47,034 nucleotides of DNA from Streptomyces fructofermentans (GCF_014651055.1 NZ_BMWD01000007.1:285099-332132), one strand, 5' to 3'; counted from the stretch's first letter, positions 26,108 to 33,936 are shown. The notes: generated from the letters alone by a model not told the origin. Made by a program: numbers and translations.

Positions 26108-27003
26108 AGGGACACCGCCATCCTGTCCTCGGCCACGCCCAGGCCCAGCCGGGCGAGCCGCTCGTGCTCGGGATCGTCGGGGTCCACGAGCGGGTTGGTG
26201 TTGTTGAGATGGGTGAAGAGGGCCCGCGCGCCCGTCCGGTGCAGTCTGCGCGCGGTGCCTTCAGGGCCCCGCACGGGCAGGTGGCCCATGGCGGTGGCGG
26301 TACGGGTGGAGAGGCCGTTGCGGCCGGGCTCGTCCTCGTCGAGGAACGTTCCGTCGACCAGCGCGAAGTCGGCGTCCGCCAGTTCCGCGTCGAGCCGCTG
26401 GCTCCACGCGGCGATCGACGGCGCGTACAGGGCGCCGGCGCCGGTGCCGGGGTCGCGGACGAGCAGGGCCGTGCTCCAGGCGGGATGCGCGGGCTCGTCG
26501 GCCGCGTACCGGGGGCGCTTGGCGGACAGGGGCAGCGCGCTGACGCCGAGGCCGCCGATGACGGCGGGGCGTCCCTCGCCGGTGAGAGGCAGGTCGTGCC
26601 AGACCAACTCCGCGTACGGGGCGAGCACTTCCGTCAGGGGAAGCCGCGAGGCCAGCGCCTTGCGCACGGGTTCGGTGCACCACACCTCGATCCGGGCCGC
26701 CTCGCGCAGGCGCAGCAGACCGAGCGTGTGGTCGAGTTCGGCGTCGGTCAGCACGACGCGCACCACGGGGGTGCGCCGCCGTCCGTCGTCCGGCCGCAGC
26801 CCGGGGTGGCTCTCCAGTTGCTCGGCGATGTCCGGAGTGGCGTTGGCGAGGAACCAGTCGCCCGGGGCCGTTCCGTGAACGGCCAGGGCGTCGTGCAGTC
26901 GGCGGCGGGAGGGGTCCCGGCGTGCCCCGGCGCAACCGGGGCACGCGCAGTTCCACTGGGGGAGTCCGCCGCCCGCCGCAGTGCCGAGGACACGCAGCAG
27001 CAC
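26104..27003 (-). CDS. pqqB: PqqB, metallo-beta-lactamase-fold oxygenase of PQQ synthesis
   Basis: A 299-residue protein. The opening LRVLGTAAGGGLPQWNCACPGCAGAR is diagnostic: the CxCxxC-type cysteines bind structural zinc. TDAELDHTLGLLRLREA provides the metallo-beta-lactamase Asp/His motif, and FTHLNNTNPL lies near the C-terminus. PqqB hydroxylates the cross-linked Glu-Tyr intermediate. GTG 27003 lies 9 bp after the pqqA stop, with AGGCGG upstream, and its stop overlaps pqqC. Confidence 0.95.
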   Translation of the reverse strand: MLLRVLGTAAGGGLPQWNCACPGCAGARRDPSRRRLHDALAVHGTAPGDWFLANATPDIAEQLESHPGLRPDDGRRRTPVVRVVLTDAELDHTLGLLRLREAARIEVWCTEPVRKALASRLPLTEVLAPYAELVWHDLPLTGEGRPAVIGGLGVSALPLSAKRPRYAADEPAHPAWSTALLVRDPGTGAGALYAPSIAAWSQRLDAELADADFALVDGTFLDEDEPGRNGLSTRTATAMGHLPVRGPEGTARRLHRTGARALFTHLNNTNPLVDPDDPEHERLARLGLGVAEDRMAVSL

Positions 27004-27012
27004 GGCGGCCGC

Positions 27013-27141
27013 CTACTCGGAGCGCAGCGCGTAGGCGGTGACTTCGAGGGCGGTGTCGACCACCGTGAAGTCGGGGGCCTGCCAGACGGCGGGCCGCTCG
27101 TCCTGCTCGGGCCGGCGCGGTGCGGGGTTCTCGTTCTGCAT
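27013..27141 (-). CDS. pqqA: PqqA, PQQ precursor peptide
   Basis: A 42-codon gene encoding the ribosomal precursor of PQQ. ATG 27141 has GGAAGGAA five bases upstream. The peptide begins MQNENPAPRRPEQDE and ends DTALEVTAYALRSE. Its E-V-T-A-Y core (Glu33, Tyr37) is the conserved Glu-x3-Tyr pair that is cross-linked to form PQQ. It is longer than the 23-29 residue PqqA of many proteobacteria because of an N-terminal Pro/Arg/Glu extension that may serve as leader. It directly precedes pqqB. Confidence 0.95.
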   Translation of the reverse strand: MQNENPAPRRPEQDERPAVWQAPDFTVVDTALEVTAYALRSE

Positions 27142-27190
27142 GGTGCTTCCTTCCGTCGGGGTGGAGCGACCGGCCGTCCGGCCCGGGCTG

Positions 27191-27256
27191 TCGGTCCGGA
27201 CGGGTGGTGCGGGTCCGGGATCGGTCCGGACGGGGGTGCGGGTCCGGGTGGACCCG
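27191..27256. repeat. 30-bp imperfect tandem repeat with hairpin upstream of pqqA
   Basis: Positions 27191-27220 and 27221-27250 are near-identical tandem copies beginning TCGGTCCGGACGGG. The second copy runs into CGGGTCC-GGGT-GGACCCG (27239-27256), a 7-bp stem with a four-base loop. This lies between the ThuA-like gene and pqqA, on their shared transcript direction, so it may be a terminator or attenuator that limits readthrough into the pqq genes. Confidence 0.6.
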
Positions 27257-27313
27257 GTTCCGGGGGCGGTGCGGAGAAGCGGGCATGGACCGGGGCGACG
27301 GCCTCGGGGCGGG

Positions 27314-28306
27314 CTACTTGCAGAAGGGGGCCTGGCCCATGGCGGAGCGGATGCCGCCGAGGACGAGCCGCTGGAACTCGGCCGCGCCGGGGAAGGACCC
27401 GTCGGTGCTGAAGTCCCTCGCGTCGTGGCCCAGGGTGGTCAGCCAGGCACGGCCGCCGTCGTAGTAGTGGCACCAGGCGACCGGGTGGTCGTCGCCGTGC
27501 CCGGGATGGCGGTAGTTGCCCGCGGTTCCCTCGGCCAGGGTGCTCTCGTCGACTTCGGCCAGGACCCGCACACGGGTGGGGGCGGGGACGAGGTTGTACC
27601 ACTCGTCGGAGAACGACCAGGACGCGGGCAGCGACCTGGTGGAGACGTCCTTGCGGTTCACGGTCCGTACGGTGCCGGGTTGCGCGGGGCCGTGGTCGTA
27701 GAAGTTCGCGTTGCCCAAAAGCCCTTCGTACCAAGGCCAGTTGTATTCGGTGCCGAAGGCGTTGTGGATGCCCACGAAGCCTCCGCCGCCCCGGACGTAC
27801 TGCCGCAGCGAGGTCTGCGCGGCGTCGTCCAGGGCGTCGCGGCTGGTGGAGTAGAAGACGACGGCGTCGTACCGGAAGAGCGCGGCCGGCGAGGACAGCC
27901 GGGACACGTCCTCGGTGTAGTCGACCTGGAAGCCGTTGTCCCGGCCCATCCTGAGCACGCCGTTCTGCACGGTGTTGGCGTCGGTGAGAGGGGGGTTGAG
28001 TCCGGGGGCGAGCGCCGGGCCGAGGTTGGCGTGGCGCGGACCCGCCGTGCGGGTGTAGAGCAGGACGCGGAATCCGTCGGAGGCGTCGAAGTTGCCCCAG
28101 TCGTGGTAGCAGCGGGGGTCCACGCCCCGGCACACGCCGTAGTCGGGCTCGCCGAGCTCACGCGCCCCCTGGTCCGTACGGTCCTGGGCGACGCTGAGGG
28201 TGCCGGAGGCCAGCAGCGCGATCGTCAGGCCGAGGGCGCCGGCGGCTCCGGTCAGCGCCGCGCGCAGGGGCCGCGTGCGCCGTCCGGCCGGGGATGGTGT
28301 GTTCAT
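27314..28306 (-). CDS. Secreted ThuA-like domain protein
   Basis: A 330-residue exported protein. ATG 28306 follows AAGGACG. A basic N-terminus (RRTRPLRAAL) and hydrophobic core (GALGLTIALLASGTLSVA) form a signal peptide or anchor. The body is a ThuA (trehalose-utilisation-like, glutamine-amidotransferase fold) domain: FRVLLYTRTAGPRHANL, YDAVVFYSTSRDAL, LRQYVRGGGGFVGIHNAF, WYEGLLG and GRAWLTTLGHDARDF. ThuA domains are common in secreted sugar-degrading or oxidoreductase systems but have no assigned chemistry. It sits between the PQQ dehydrogenase and pqqA on the same strand, suggesting a link to that enzyme's substrate. Confidence 0.85.
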   Translation of the reverse strand: MNTPSPAGRRTRPLRAALTGAAGALGLTIALLASGTLSVAQDRTDQGARELGEPDYGVCRGVDPRCYHDWGNFDASDGFRVLLYTRTAGPRHANLGPALAPGLNPPLTDANTVQNGVLRMGRDNGFQVDYTEDVSRLSSPAALFRYDAVVFYSTSRDALDDAAQTSLRQYVRGGGGFVGIHNAFGTEYNWPWYEGLLGNANFYDHGPAQPGTVRTVNRKDVSTRSLPASWSFSDEWYNLVPAPTRVRVLAEVDESTLAEGTAGNYRHPGHGDDHPVAWCHYYDGGRAWLTTLGHDARDFSTDGSFPGAAEFQRLVLGGIRSAMGQAPFCK

Positions 28307-28691
28307 GGGAACGTCCTTGGGTCGGCTGCGGGGTACGGGGAGCGGTGCGGTGGAGCCCGCGAGGTGCGACGGTCCGTCCGTCGTCGGCGTGGGCGCGGGC
28401 CGGGTGGCGGCGGGGTCGCCGGGGTCGCCGGGGGTGTGCGCGGGCCGTGCGGCCCTGCCCGGAGGGGGCGTCGTGGGTGTTCCGGGCGGAAGCCCGAAGC
28501 CCGAGGCCGGAAGTCGGAAGTCGGAAGCCGGAAGCCCGAAGCCGGAAGCCGGAAACCCCAAGCGCGCAGCCCGAGTTGTGTGGGGTGCCGGGCGCCATTC
28601 GTGCCGCGCCGTACGGCCGGGGAGGCGGCGGTGGGGCGCGCGCGAGGCCGCGGCGGGGTGTGTCGGGGCGGCCCGGCCCACCGGCGGGGGT
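28307..28691. other. 385-bp gap containing a heptamer repeat
   Basis: Between the ThuA-like and PQQ dehydrogenase genes. About 70 bp of it is a short tandem repeat (listed separately). The rest is G/C-rich. The minus strand stays open here (frame of the ThuA protein), but this looks like stop-poor sequence and not an N-terminal extension, since the signal peptide begins at 28306. Confidence 0.5.
28487..28557. repeat. Heptamer simple repeat, GGAAGCC/GGAAGTC
   Basis: About ten imperfect 7-bp units (GGAAGCC, GGAAGTC, GAAGCCC) run in tandem. The A-containing purine-rich strand stands out from the surrounding composition. Such tracts are prone to slippage and may vary between strains. It lies upstream of the ThuA-like gene. 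Confidence 0.85.
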
Positions 28692-30842
28692 CTAGTGGAC
28701 CACGATCTTGCCGGTGCTCTGCGGGGCGACCGGGTCGTTGTAGAAGTACTCGCCCGGGGTGTCGAAGGTGTGCGTGAAGGACTGCCCCGGCATGAGCAGA
28801 CCGGTGTCGAACTCGGCCTCGAAGAACGACACGGCGCCGTGCGCCGACCTGTTGTCCGGCGGGTTGGTGAACGTGACGGCCGTGCCCCGGGGGACGCGCA
28901 GGTGCTGGGGCGACATGGCGTTCTGCGCGACGAGGTTCTCCGTTGCCCCCGGGGCGCTCCTGGCGGCGTCCCAGATCCGGCCCAGCGTGACGGTGTCGTG
29001 GGCGGTCGCGCCGGTGACGGCGGCGGCGCGGACCTGGTTGCGCCGCGACGGCGGGGTGGGGGCGGCGGCCTGCGGGACGGTGCCGCCCAGCTTGAAGGCC
29101 CACAGGTGGTCGCCCTTCGGGACGTCCGGGTAGGGCAGGCCGTTGCCTCCGGCGAGGACGGCGACGTACTGCTCGCCGTCGATCTCGTACGTCAGCGGGC
29201 TGGTGTTCACCCCGGCCCCGCACTGCCAGCTCCACAGCGGGCTGCCGTCCCGGTCGTCGAGTGCGGTCAGGACGCCGTCGGGCCTGCCCTGGAAGAGGAC
29301 TCCGCCGGCCGTGCTGAGGACACCGTTGCCGTGGGCGAGGGACCAGTCGCCCTCCCGTCGCCAGGCCACGGTGTTGCTGCGCGGGTCGACGGCGGCCAGG
29401 CCCCCCGCGAAGTACTCGCCGAGCGGGCGGGCGGTGTTGACCCGGCCCCCGTGGGTGTTCGAGTAGGCGGAGTTGATCAGGCCGTAGCCGACGTAGACGA
29501 GGCCGGTGCGATGGCTGAAGGAGGGGGACGACCAGTCGGCACCGCCGCCGGCGCCGGGGAAGATGATCGTCGCCCGGTCCCAGTGGGCCTCGAACAGCCC
29601 GCCCGTCGGGTAGAAGGGCACCGGCCGGGTCGACTTGTCGAGACGGGGCTCCGTCTCGACGAACGGCTCGCCGCCGGGAAAGGGCTGGGTGGGCGAGGTC
29701 TTCTGCGCCGCGTGCTGGGGGACGGGCCGCTCCTCCATGCCGTGGACGGGCTTCCCGGTGGCGCGGTCGAGGATGTAGTACATGCCCGTCTTGCTGCCGT
29801 AGACGACGACCCGGCGCTTGCGGCCCTTGATCAGCAGGTCGGCGAGCACGGGGGACATGACGCCGTCGTAGTCCCAGATGTCGTGGTGGACGGACTGGAA
29901 GTGCCAGCGGCGCTCACCGGTCTTGGCGTCGATGGCGACCAGGCAGTTGGCGAACAGGTTGTCGCCGCCCCGGGTGGAGCCGTCGGTACGCGGATAGGGG
30001 TTGCCGAACGTCCAGTAGACGGTGCTGAGTTCGGGGTCGACGGCCGGATGGATCCAGCAGACGGCGCCCCCGGTCTTCCAGGTGTCGCCCTCCCAGGTGT
30101 CGTGTCCGAACTCGCCGGGTCCGGGGGTTCCCCAGAAGGTCCAGACGACCTCCCCGGTCGCCGCGTCGAGGGCGTAGCCGCGTCCTCGGGCACCCGCCGT
30201 GCTGCCCTGGGTGCCGATGTAGACGAGTCCGTCCCAGTAGACAGCCGCTCCGGCCAGGCCGCCCCGGCTGCCTCCGCACTGACCGCTCGCGGGGTCGCAG
30301 TCCGGGTCGCCCTGGTCCTCGACGAGCAGTTCGCGCGACCAGACCGGAGCCCCGGTCCGCTGGTCGAGCGCGTGGACCCTGTTGTCGCCGGAGATGGTGA
30401 AGGCCAGGCCCCTGCCGAGCGCCAGACCGCGCATGTTGGTGGTCTCGTCGCCGACCCTCGTTCGCCACTTCACCCCGCCGGTGCGGCCGTCGACGGCGAA
30501 CACGTTCTGCTGCGTGGTGGCGAGGTACAGGACACCGTCCTGGGCGATGACGGCGCACTGCTGGTGGGAGGCGGTGGAGCCGTTCTCCAGGTTGACGTGC
30601 CACGCGCCGCCGAGCCCGCGGACGTTGCCGGTGGTGATCCGCCGGAGCGAGGAGTGGTTGTGGTTGCCGAGGTTTCCGCCGGCCGTCGGGAAGTCCTTGC
30701 CGGTGGCCGCGTGCGACTGGTCCGGCACCGGCCGGGCCAGTCCGTCCGTGGGTGAATCGGCCTGTGCGGGGGCCGGGTTGAGGAGGGTGACGGTGGTCGC
30801 CGTGCCGGCGGCGGTCGAGGTGAGGAAGCTGCGTCTGTCCAT
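28692..30842 (-). CDS. Tat-exported PQQ-dependent dehydrogenase with C-terminal cupredoxin-like domain
   Basis: A 716-residue quinoprotein. The Tat signal is MDRRSFLTSTAAG, ending PAPAQA. An eight-bladed propeller follows, with W-motifs such as LDAATGEVVWTFWG and IDAKTGERRWHFQS. The active-site Asp324 and Asp326 sit in HHDIWDYDGVMSP. An Asp two residues after the catalytic Asp is a feature of lanthanide-dependent alcohol dehydrogenases, though some calcium enzymes also have it. In place of a cytochrome c domain, residues about 630-716 form a cupredoxin-like fold. One His (His668) is present, but the Cys, His and Met positions of the copper loop read Asp703, Ala706 and Ser709, so copper binding is doubtful. 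ATG 30842 follows AGAGGGA. It lies next to the pqq genes, its likely cofactor source. Confidence 0.9.
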   Translation of the reverse strand: MDRRSFLTSTAAGTATTVTLLNPAPAQADSPTDGLARPVPDQSHAATGKDFPTAGGNLGNHNHSSLRRITTGNVRGLGGAWHVNLENGSTASHQQCAVIAQDGVLYLATTQQNVFAVDGRTGGVKWRTRVGDETTNMRGLALGRGLAFTISGDNRVHALDQRTGAPVWSRELLVEDQGDPDCDPASGQCGGSRGGLAGAAVYWDGLVYIGTQGSTAGARGRGYALDAATGEVVWTFWGTPGPGEFGHDTWEGDTWKTGGAVCWIHPAVDPELSTVYWTFGNPYPRTDGSTRGGDNLFANCLVAIDAKTGERRWHFQSVHHDIWDYDGVMSPVLADLLIKGRKRRVVVYGSKTGMYYILDRATGKPVHGMEERPVPQHAAQKTSPTQPFPGGEPFVETEPRLDKSTRPVPFYPTGGLFEAHWDRATIIFPGAGGGADWSSPSFSHRTGLVYVGYGLINSAYSNTHGGRVNTARPLGEYFAGGLAAVDPRSNTVAWRREGDWSLAHGNGVLSTAGGVLFQGRPDGVLTALDDRDGSPLWSWQCGAGVNTSPLTYEIDGEQYVAVLAGGNGLPYPDVPKGDHLWAFKLGGTVPQAAAPTPPSRRNQVRAAAVTGATAHDTVTLGRIWDAARSAPGATENLVAQNAMSPQHLRVPRGTAVTFTNPPDNRSAHGAVSFFEAEFDTGLLMPGQSFTHTFDTPGEYFYNDPVAPQSTGKIVVH

Positions 30843-30947
30843 GGTCCCTCTTTCATGGCATGGACCTGACCATCAAATCGGTGACGGGCCGACCTGTGCG
30901 TCAGGGTGGGGGAGGGAGTGCGGCGGGCGGATCATGGTCCGCTGTAC

Positions 30948-30960
30948 GGTTCGTGGAACC
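30948..30960. promoter_or_regulatory. Inverted repeat upstream of the PQQ dehydrogenase
   Basis: GGTTCGTGGAACC is a perfect 5-bp dyad with a three-base centre, about 106 bp upstream of the dehydrogenase start, in the 198-bp gap following the citryl-CoA-lyase-like gene. It may be an operator for this transcript. No consensus recognised. Confidence 0.3.
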
Positions 30961-31040
30961 CGTAAGGTGGTCGCCGAGTGGCGGTTAGACACGTTAGGGA
31001 CGGCGACCCGGTCGTGGCAAGGGCCTGACGCGGATCGGTT

Positions 31041-31916
31041 CTACGCACCCTGCACGGGCGGCAGGCGGGCGGGCACCACCCCGCGCGGGACGGGGCCCTT
31101 GTTGCGGCGTCCCTGGCCGCTCTCCTCCCAGGCGTGCGCCAGTACGCCCACCGATCGGCTCAGCACGAACAGGCCGCGGGCCAGGGGGGCCGGGAAGCCC
31201 AGCTCGGCGTAGATCACGGCGGTGGCGCCGTCGATGTTCATCGGCACCGGCCGGGCGCCGGCACGGCGCCTGCGCAGCACGCTCTCGACGGCGAGGGCGG
31301 CCTCCAGGTGGTCACCGGCGACCACGCCGTCGGCCACCGCGTCCCGGACGAGGCCGAGCAGGGGGTCGCGGCGGGGGTCGACGGGGTGGAACCGGTGCCC
31401 GAAGCCCGGCAGATAGCGCGAGCGGCTCTGCCAGTCGGCCATCACCTCCTGGGCCGCGGTGTCCCAGTCGAGTCCCGTGGCGTGGCGCGCGCGGACGTCC
31501 GTGAGCATCTCCACGCACTGCTGGCCGGCTCCGCCGTGCGAGTCGCCCAGCATGTTGATGCCCGTGGCCATGGCGTTGTTGAGTCCGATGCCGCAGGTGG
31601 CCGCCATCCGGGCGGCCGCGATGGACGGCGCCTGCGGGCCGTGGTCGACGCCCGCGACCAGTGCCGCCTCCAGCAGCGCCGACTCGCGGGCGGAGGGTGT
31701 TCCGCCGCGCAGCAGCAGCCAGATGACGTCCACGAGGCTCGCGGACCCGATGAGCTGCTGGATGGGCCGCTCGCGCAACTCGATGCTGCCGGGCTCGACA
31801 TGGCTGACGGCCGTGGCCCACCACTGGGCCGCCTCGTCCGCTTCGGGCGCTTCAGCCGCTTCAGCCGTTTCGGCTGCTTCGGCCGTTTCGGCCGTTTCGT
31901 CGACGGAGCCGGTCAT
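31041..31916 (-). CDS. Citryl-CoA-lyase-like protein (short citrate synthase fold)
   Basis: A 291-residue citrate-synthase-superfamily protein, much shorter than citrate synthase (about 370-430) and similar in size to citryl-CoA lyases. Catalytic residues are kept: His in GDSHGGAGQQC, His in GFGHRFHPVDPR, Asp in PMNIDGATAVIYAELGFP, and the Arg/His of LSRSVGVLAHAWEE. The N-terminus is an Ala/Glu-rich repeat (TAEAAETAEAAEAPEADEA) that looks disordered. ATG 31916 overlaps the CoA-transferase stop by 4 bp (ATGA). Together they could activate a hydroxy-acid to its CoA ester and cleave it to acetyl-CoA (or similar) and a keto acid. The true substrate is unknown. Confidence 0.82.
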   Translation of the reverse strand: MTGSVDETAETAEAAETAEAAEAPEADEAAQWWATAVSHVEPGSIELRERPIQQLIGSASLVDVIWLLLRGGTPSARESALLEAALVAGVDHGPQAPSIAAARMAATCGIGLNNAMATGINMLGDSHGGAGQQCVEMLTDVRARHATGLDWDTAAQEVMADWQSRSRYLPGFGHRFHPVDPRRDPLLGLVRDAVADGVVAGDHLEAALAVESVLRRRRAGARPVPMNIDGATAVIYAELGFPAPLARGLFVLSRSVGVLAHAWEESGQGRRNKGPVPRGVVPARLPPVQGA

Positions 31917-33112
31917 GACGCCGCGCTCTCCTCGGTCGCGGCCGCCGCCCAGCGGCGCGCCAACTGGTGCCGTTCGGCGTTGTGCTCCCCCAGCAGCGGC
32001 GGCGGCGACGGCGGTGCGAACGCCTCGCCGTCGAAGGTCACCCCGCTGCCGACCACCCGCAGGCGCTGCCCGGGACGCGCCGGATGGTCCAGCTCGGTCA
32101 CGAAGCGCCGGTGCTCCAACTGCGGCTGCTCCAGCGCCTGGGGCACGGTCAGCACCCGCGCGGCCGGGACGCCCGCCGCGTTCAGCTCGCGCTCCCACTC
32201 GACGGCCGGCCGCGTGGCCAGACGGGAGTTGAGCTCCGCGTTCAGTTCGGCGCGGTGCGTCCTGCGCCGCTCGCGTTCGGCGAACCGCTCGTCGGTGGCG
32301 AGCTGGGCCGCCCCCACCAGACGGCACAGGGTCTCGAACTGGCGCTGCTGGTTGGCGGTGATGTTGAGGGGCCCGTCGAGGGCGTGGAAGGTGCCCGAGG
32401 GGGCGGCGGTGGGGTTCTGGTCGCCCAGGGGTTCCGGCGGGACCCCGCTCACGAGGTAGTTGGACACCGCCCACCCCATCGAGGACAGCGAGGCCTCCAG
32501 CATGGAGACGTCCAGCCTGCTGCCGTGCCCGGTGCGTTCCCGGTGCAGCAGCGCCGCGTTGATGGCGAGGGCCGCCATCAGGCCCCCGGTGGTGTCGCAC
32601 ACGGGGAAGCCGACGCGCTGCGGTGCCGTCTCGCTGGTCCCGGTGACGCTCATCATGCCGGTCAGGCCCTGGACGATCTGGTCGTAGGCGGGGGCGCCGC
32701 TCATCGGACCGGTGTGCCCGAACCCGGAGATGGAGCAGTACACCAGGCGCGGGTTGAACAGGGCGAGCCGCTCGGAGCCGTACCCCAGGCGGTCGAGGAC
32801 CCCGGCCCGGAAGTTCTCCAGCAGTACGTCCGCGCCCCGGAGCAGGTCCTCGAAGAGGGCGCGGTCCGCGCCGTCGCCGAGGTCCAGGACCAGGGACTTC
32901 TTGCCGGCGTTCTGCGCGAGGAACGACGCGCCGGCCCCGTCGCGGTTGAGTGCCGGGTCCGGACCGAGGCCGCGGGCGAGGTCGCCGGCGCCGGGTCGTT
33001 CGACCTTGACGACCTCGGCGCCCAGGAGCATGAGCTGATAGCTGCAGTACGGCCCGGCGAGCACGTTCGTGAGATCCAGAACGCGTATTCCGTCGAGCGG
33101 GCGAACCTGCAT
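31913..33112 (-). CDS. Class III CoA-transferase (CaiB/BaiF family)
   Basis: A 399-residue CoA-transferase. Signatures are LDGIRVLDLTNVLAGPYCSYQLMLLGAEVVKVERP, NAGKKSLVLDL, VLLENFRAGVLDRLGYG and ISGFGHTGP. The catalytic Asp144 is in PAYDQIVQGLTGMM. ATG 33112 has a strong ribosome site (GGAAGGAGT). It lies 56 bp downstream of the IclR gene on the same strand and overlaps the lyase-like gene, so iclR, this gene and the lyase-like gene probably form one operon. It would move CoA from succinyl-CoA or acetyl-CoA onto a carboxylic-acid substrate of the pathway. Confidence 0.9.
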   Translation of the reverse strand: MQVRPLDGIRVLDLTNVLAGPYCSYQLMLLGAEVVKVERPGAGDLARGLGPDPALNRDGAGASFLAQNAGKKSLVLDLGDGADRALFEDLLRGADVLLENFRAGVLDRLGYGSERLALFNPRLVYCSISGFGHTGPMSGAPAYDQIVQGLTGMMSVTGTSETAPQRVGFPVCDTTGGLMAALAINAALLHRERTGHGSRLDVSMLEASLSSMGWAVSNYLVSGVPPEPLGDQNPTAAPSGTFHALDGPLNITANQQRQFETLCRLVGAAQLATDERFAERERRRTHRAELNAELNSRLATRPAVEWERELNAAGVPAARVLTVPQALEQPQLEHRRFVTELDHPARPGQRLRVVGSGVTFDGEAFAPPSPPPLLGEHNAERHQLARRWAAAATEESAAS

Positions 33113-33168
33113 GGACGACTCCTTCCAGGGCGCCGCGGACGGCGCCGCTTGCCTTGCCGGCGGGTCGG

Positions 33169-33936
33169 TCAGCCGCGTGGCTCCAGGGGGTGCTGGAAGC
33201 CCTGTGCGGCGATGTGCTGGGCCACGTTCAGGAGATCGCGCGCGAAGTCCTCGGTGGCGCGCTCGGGAATCCGTGCGGTGGGGCCGCTCAGGGAGAGCGA
33301 GGCGACGACCACGCCCGACTGGGTCCGGATGGGCACGGCGACCGCCGTCAGGCCGACGTCCCGCTCGCCGTGGCTGACCGCGTACCCGAGCGCCGCCGCC
33401 TCGTCGGCCCACAGCCGCAGCTGCTGGACATGCGCGACGCCGTGCGGCGAGGCCTCCGCGACCCGCTGGAGCAGGCTGTCGGTGGCGCCGATCAGCAGCA
33501 CCTTCGACGAGGCGCCCGCCCACAGCGGGAGTTCGTCACCCACCCGCACGACGTGCCGCAGGGGCTGGGCGCTCTCCTGCTGGGCGACGCACACGCGGTG
33601 GATGTCGCGCCGGATCATCAGGTTCGCGGTCTCGCCGCGCCGGTCGGCCAGTTCGCGCAGCAGTTTCTGCGTGTCCGGCGGCAGTTCCCAGCTCGTGTGC
33701 GCCAGATGCGCCCAGCGCCACAGCCCGGGGCCGGCGGTGTATCCGCCGGGTGTGGCCCACAGGAGCCCGTACTGCTCCAGGGTCTGCACCAGCCGCACCA
33801 CGGTGGTCTTGGGCAGGCCGGTCGCTTCGACCATGTCCCTGAGCGGGACGGTGGGCTGATCCTCGGTCAGCAGCGACAGGATGTCCAGAGCGCGGCGCAC
33901 ACTGCGTACACCGCCCAGTCCTTGCTCCGCGTCCAC
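33169..33936 (-). CDS. IclR-family transcriptional regulator
   Basis: A 255-residue regulator. The N-terminal winged helix is SVRRALDILSLLTEDQPTVPLRDMVEATGLPKTTVVRLVQTLEQYGLL. The effector domain follows: GETANLMIRRDIHRVCVAQQES, RVGDELPLWAGASSKVLL, VSHGERDVGLTAVAVPIRTQSGVVVASLSLSGP. GTG 33936 follows GAGGAGA. IclR proteins of this type bind small organic acids. It sits at the divergent centre of the catabolic locus, with 214 bp to the aldehyde dehydrogenase gene, so it most likely controls both arms. Confidence 0.92.
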   Translation of the reverse strand: MDAEQGLGGVRSVRRALDILSLLTEDQPTVPLRDMVEATGLPKTTVVRLVQTLEQYGLLWATPGGYTAGPGLWRWAHLAHTSWELPPDTQKLLRELADRRGETANLMIRRDIHRVCVAQQESAQPLRHVVRVGDELPLWAGASSKVLLIGATDSLLQRVAEASPHGVAHVQQLRLWADEAAALGYAVSHGERDVGLTAVAVPIRTQSGVVVASLSLSGPTARIPERATEDFARDLLNVAQHIAAQGFQHPLEPRG

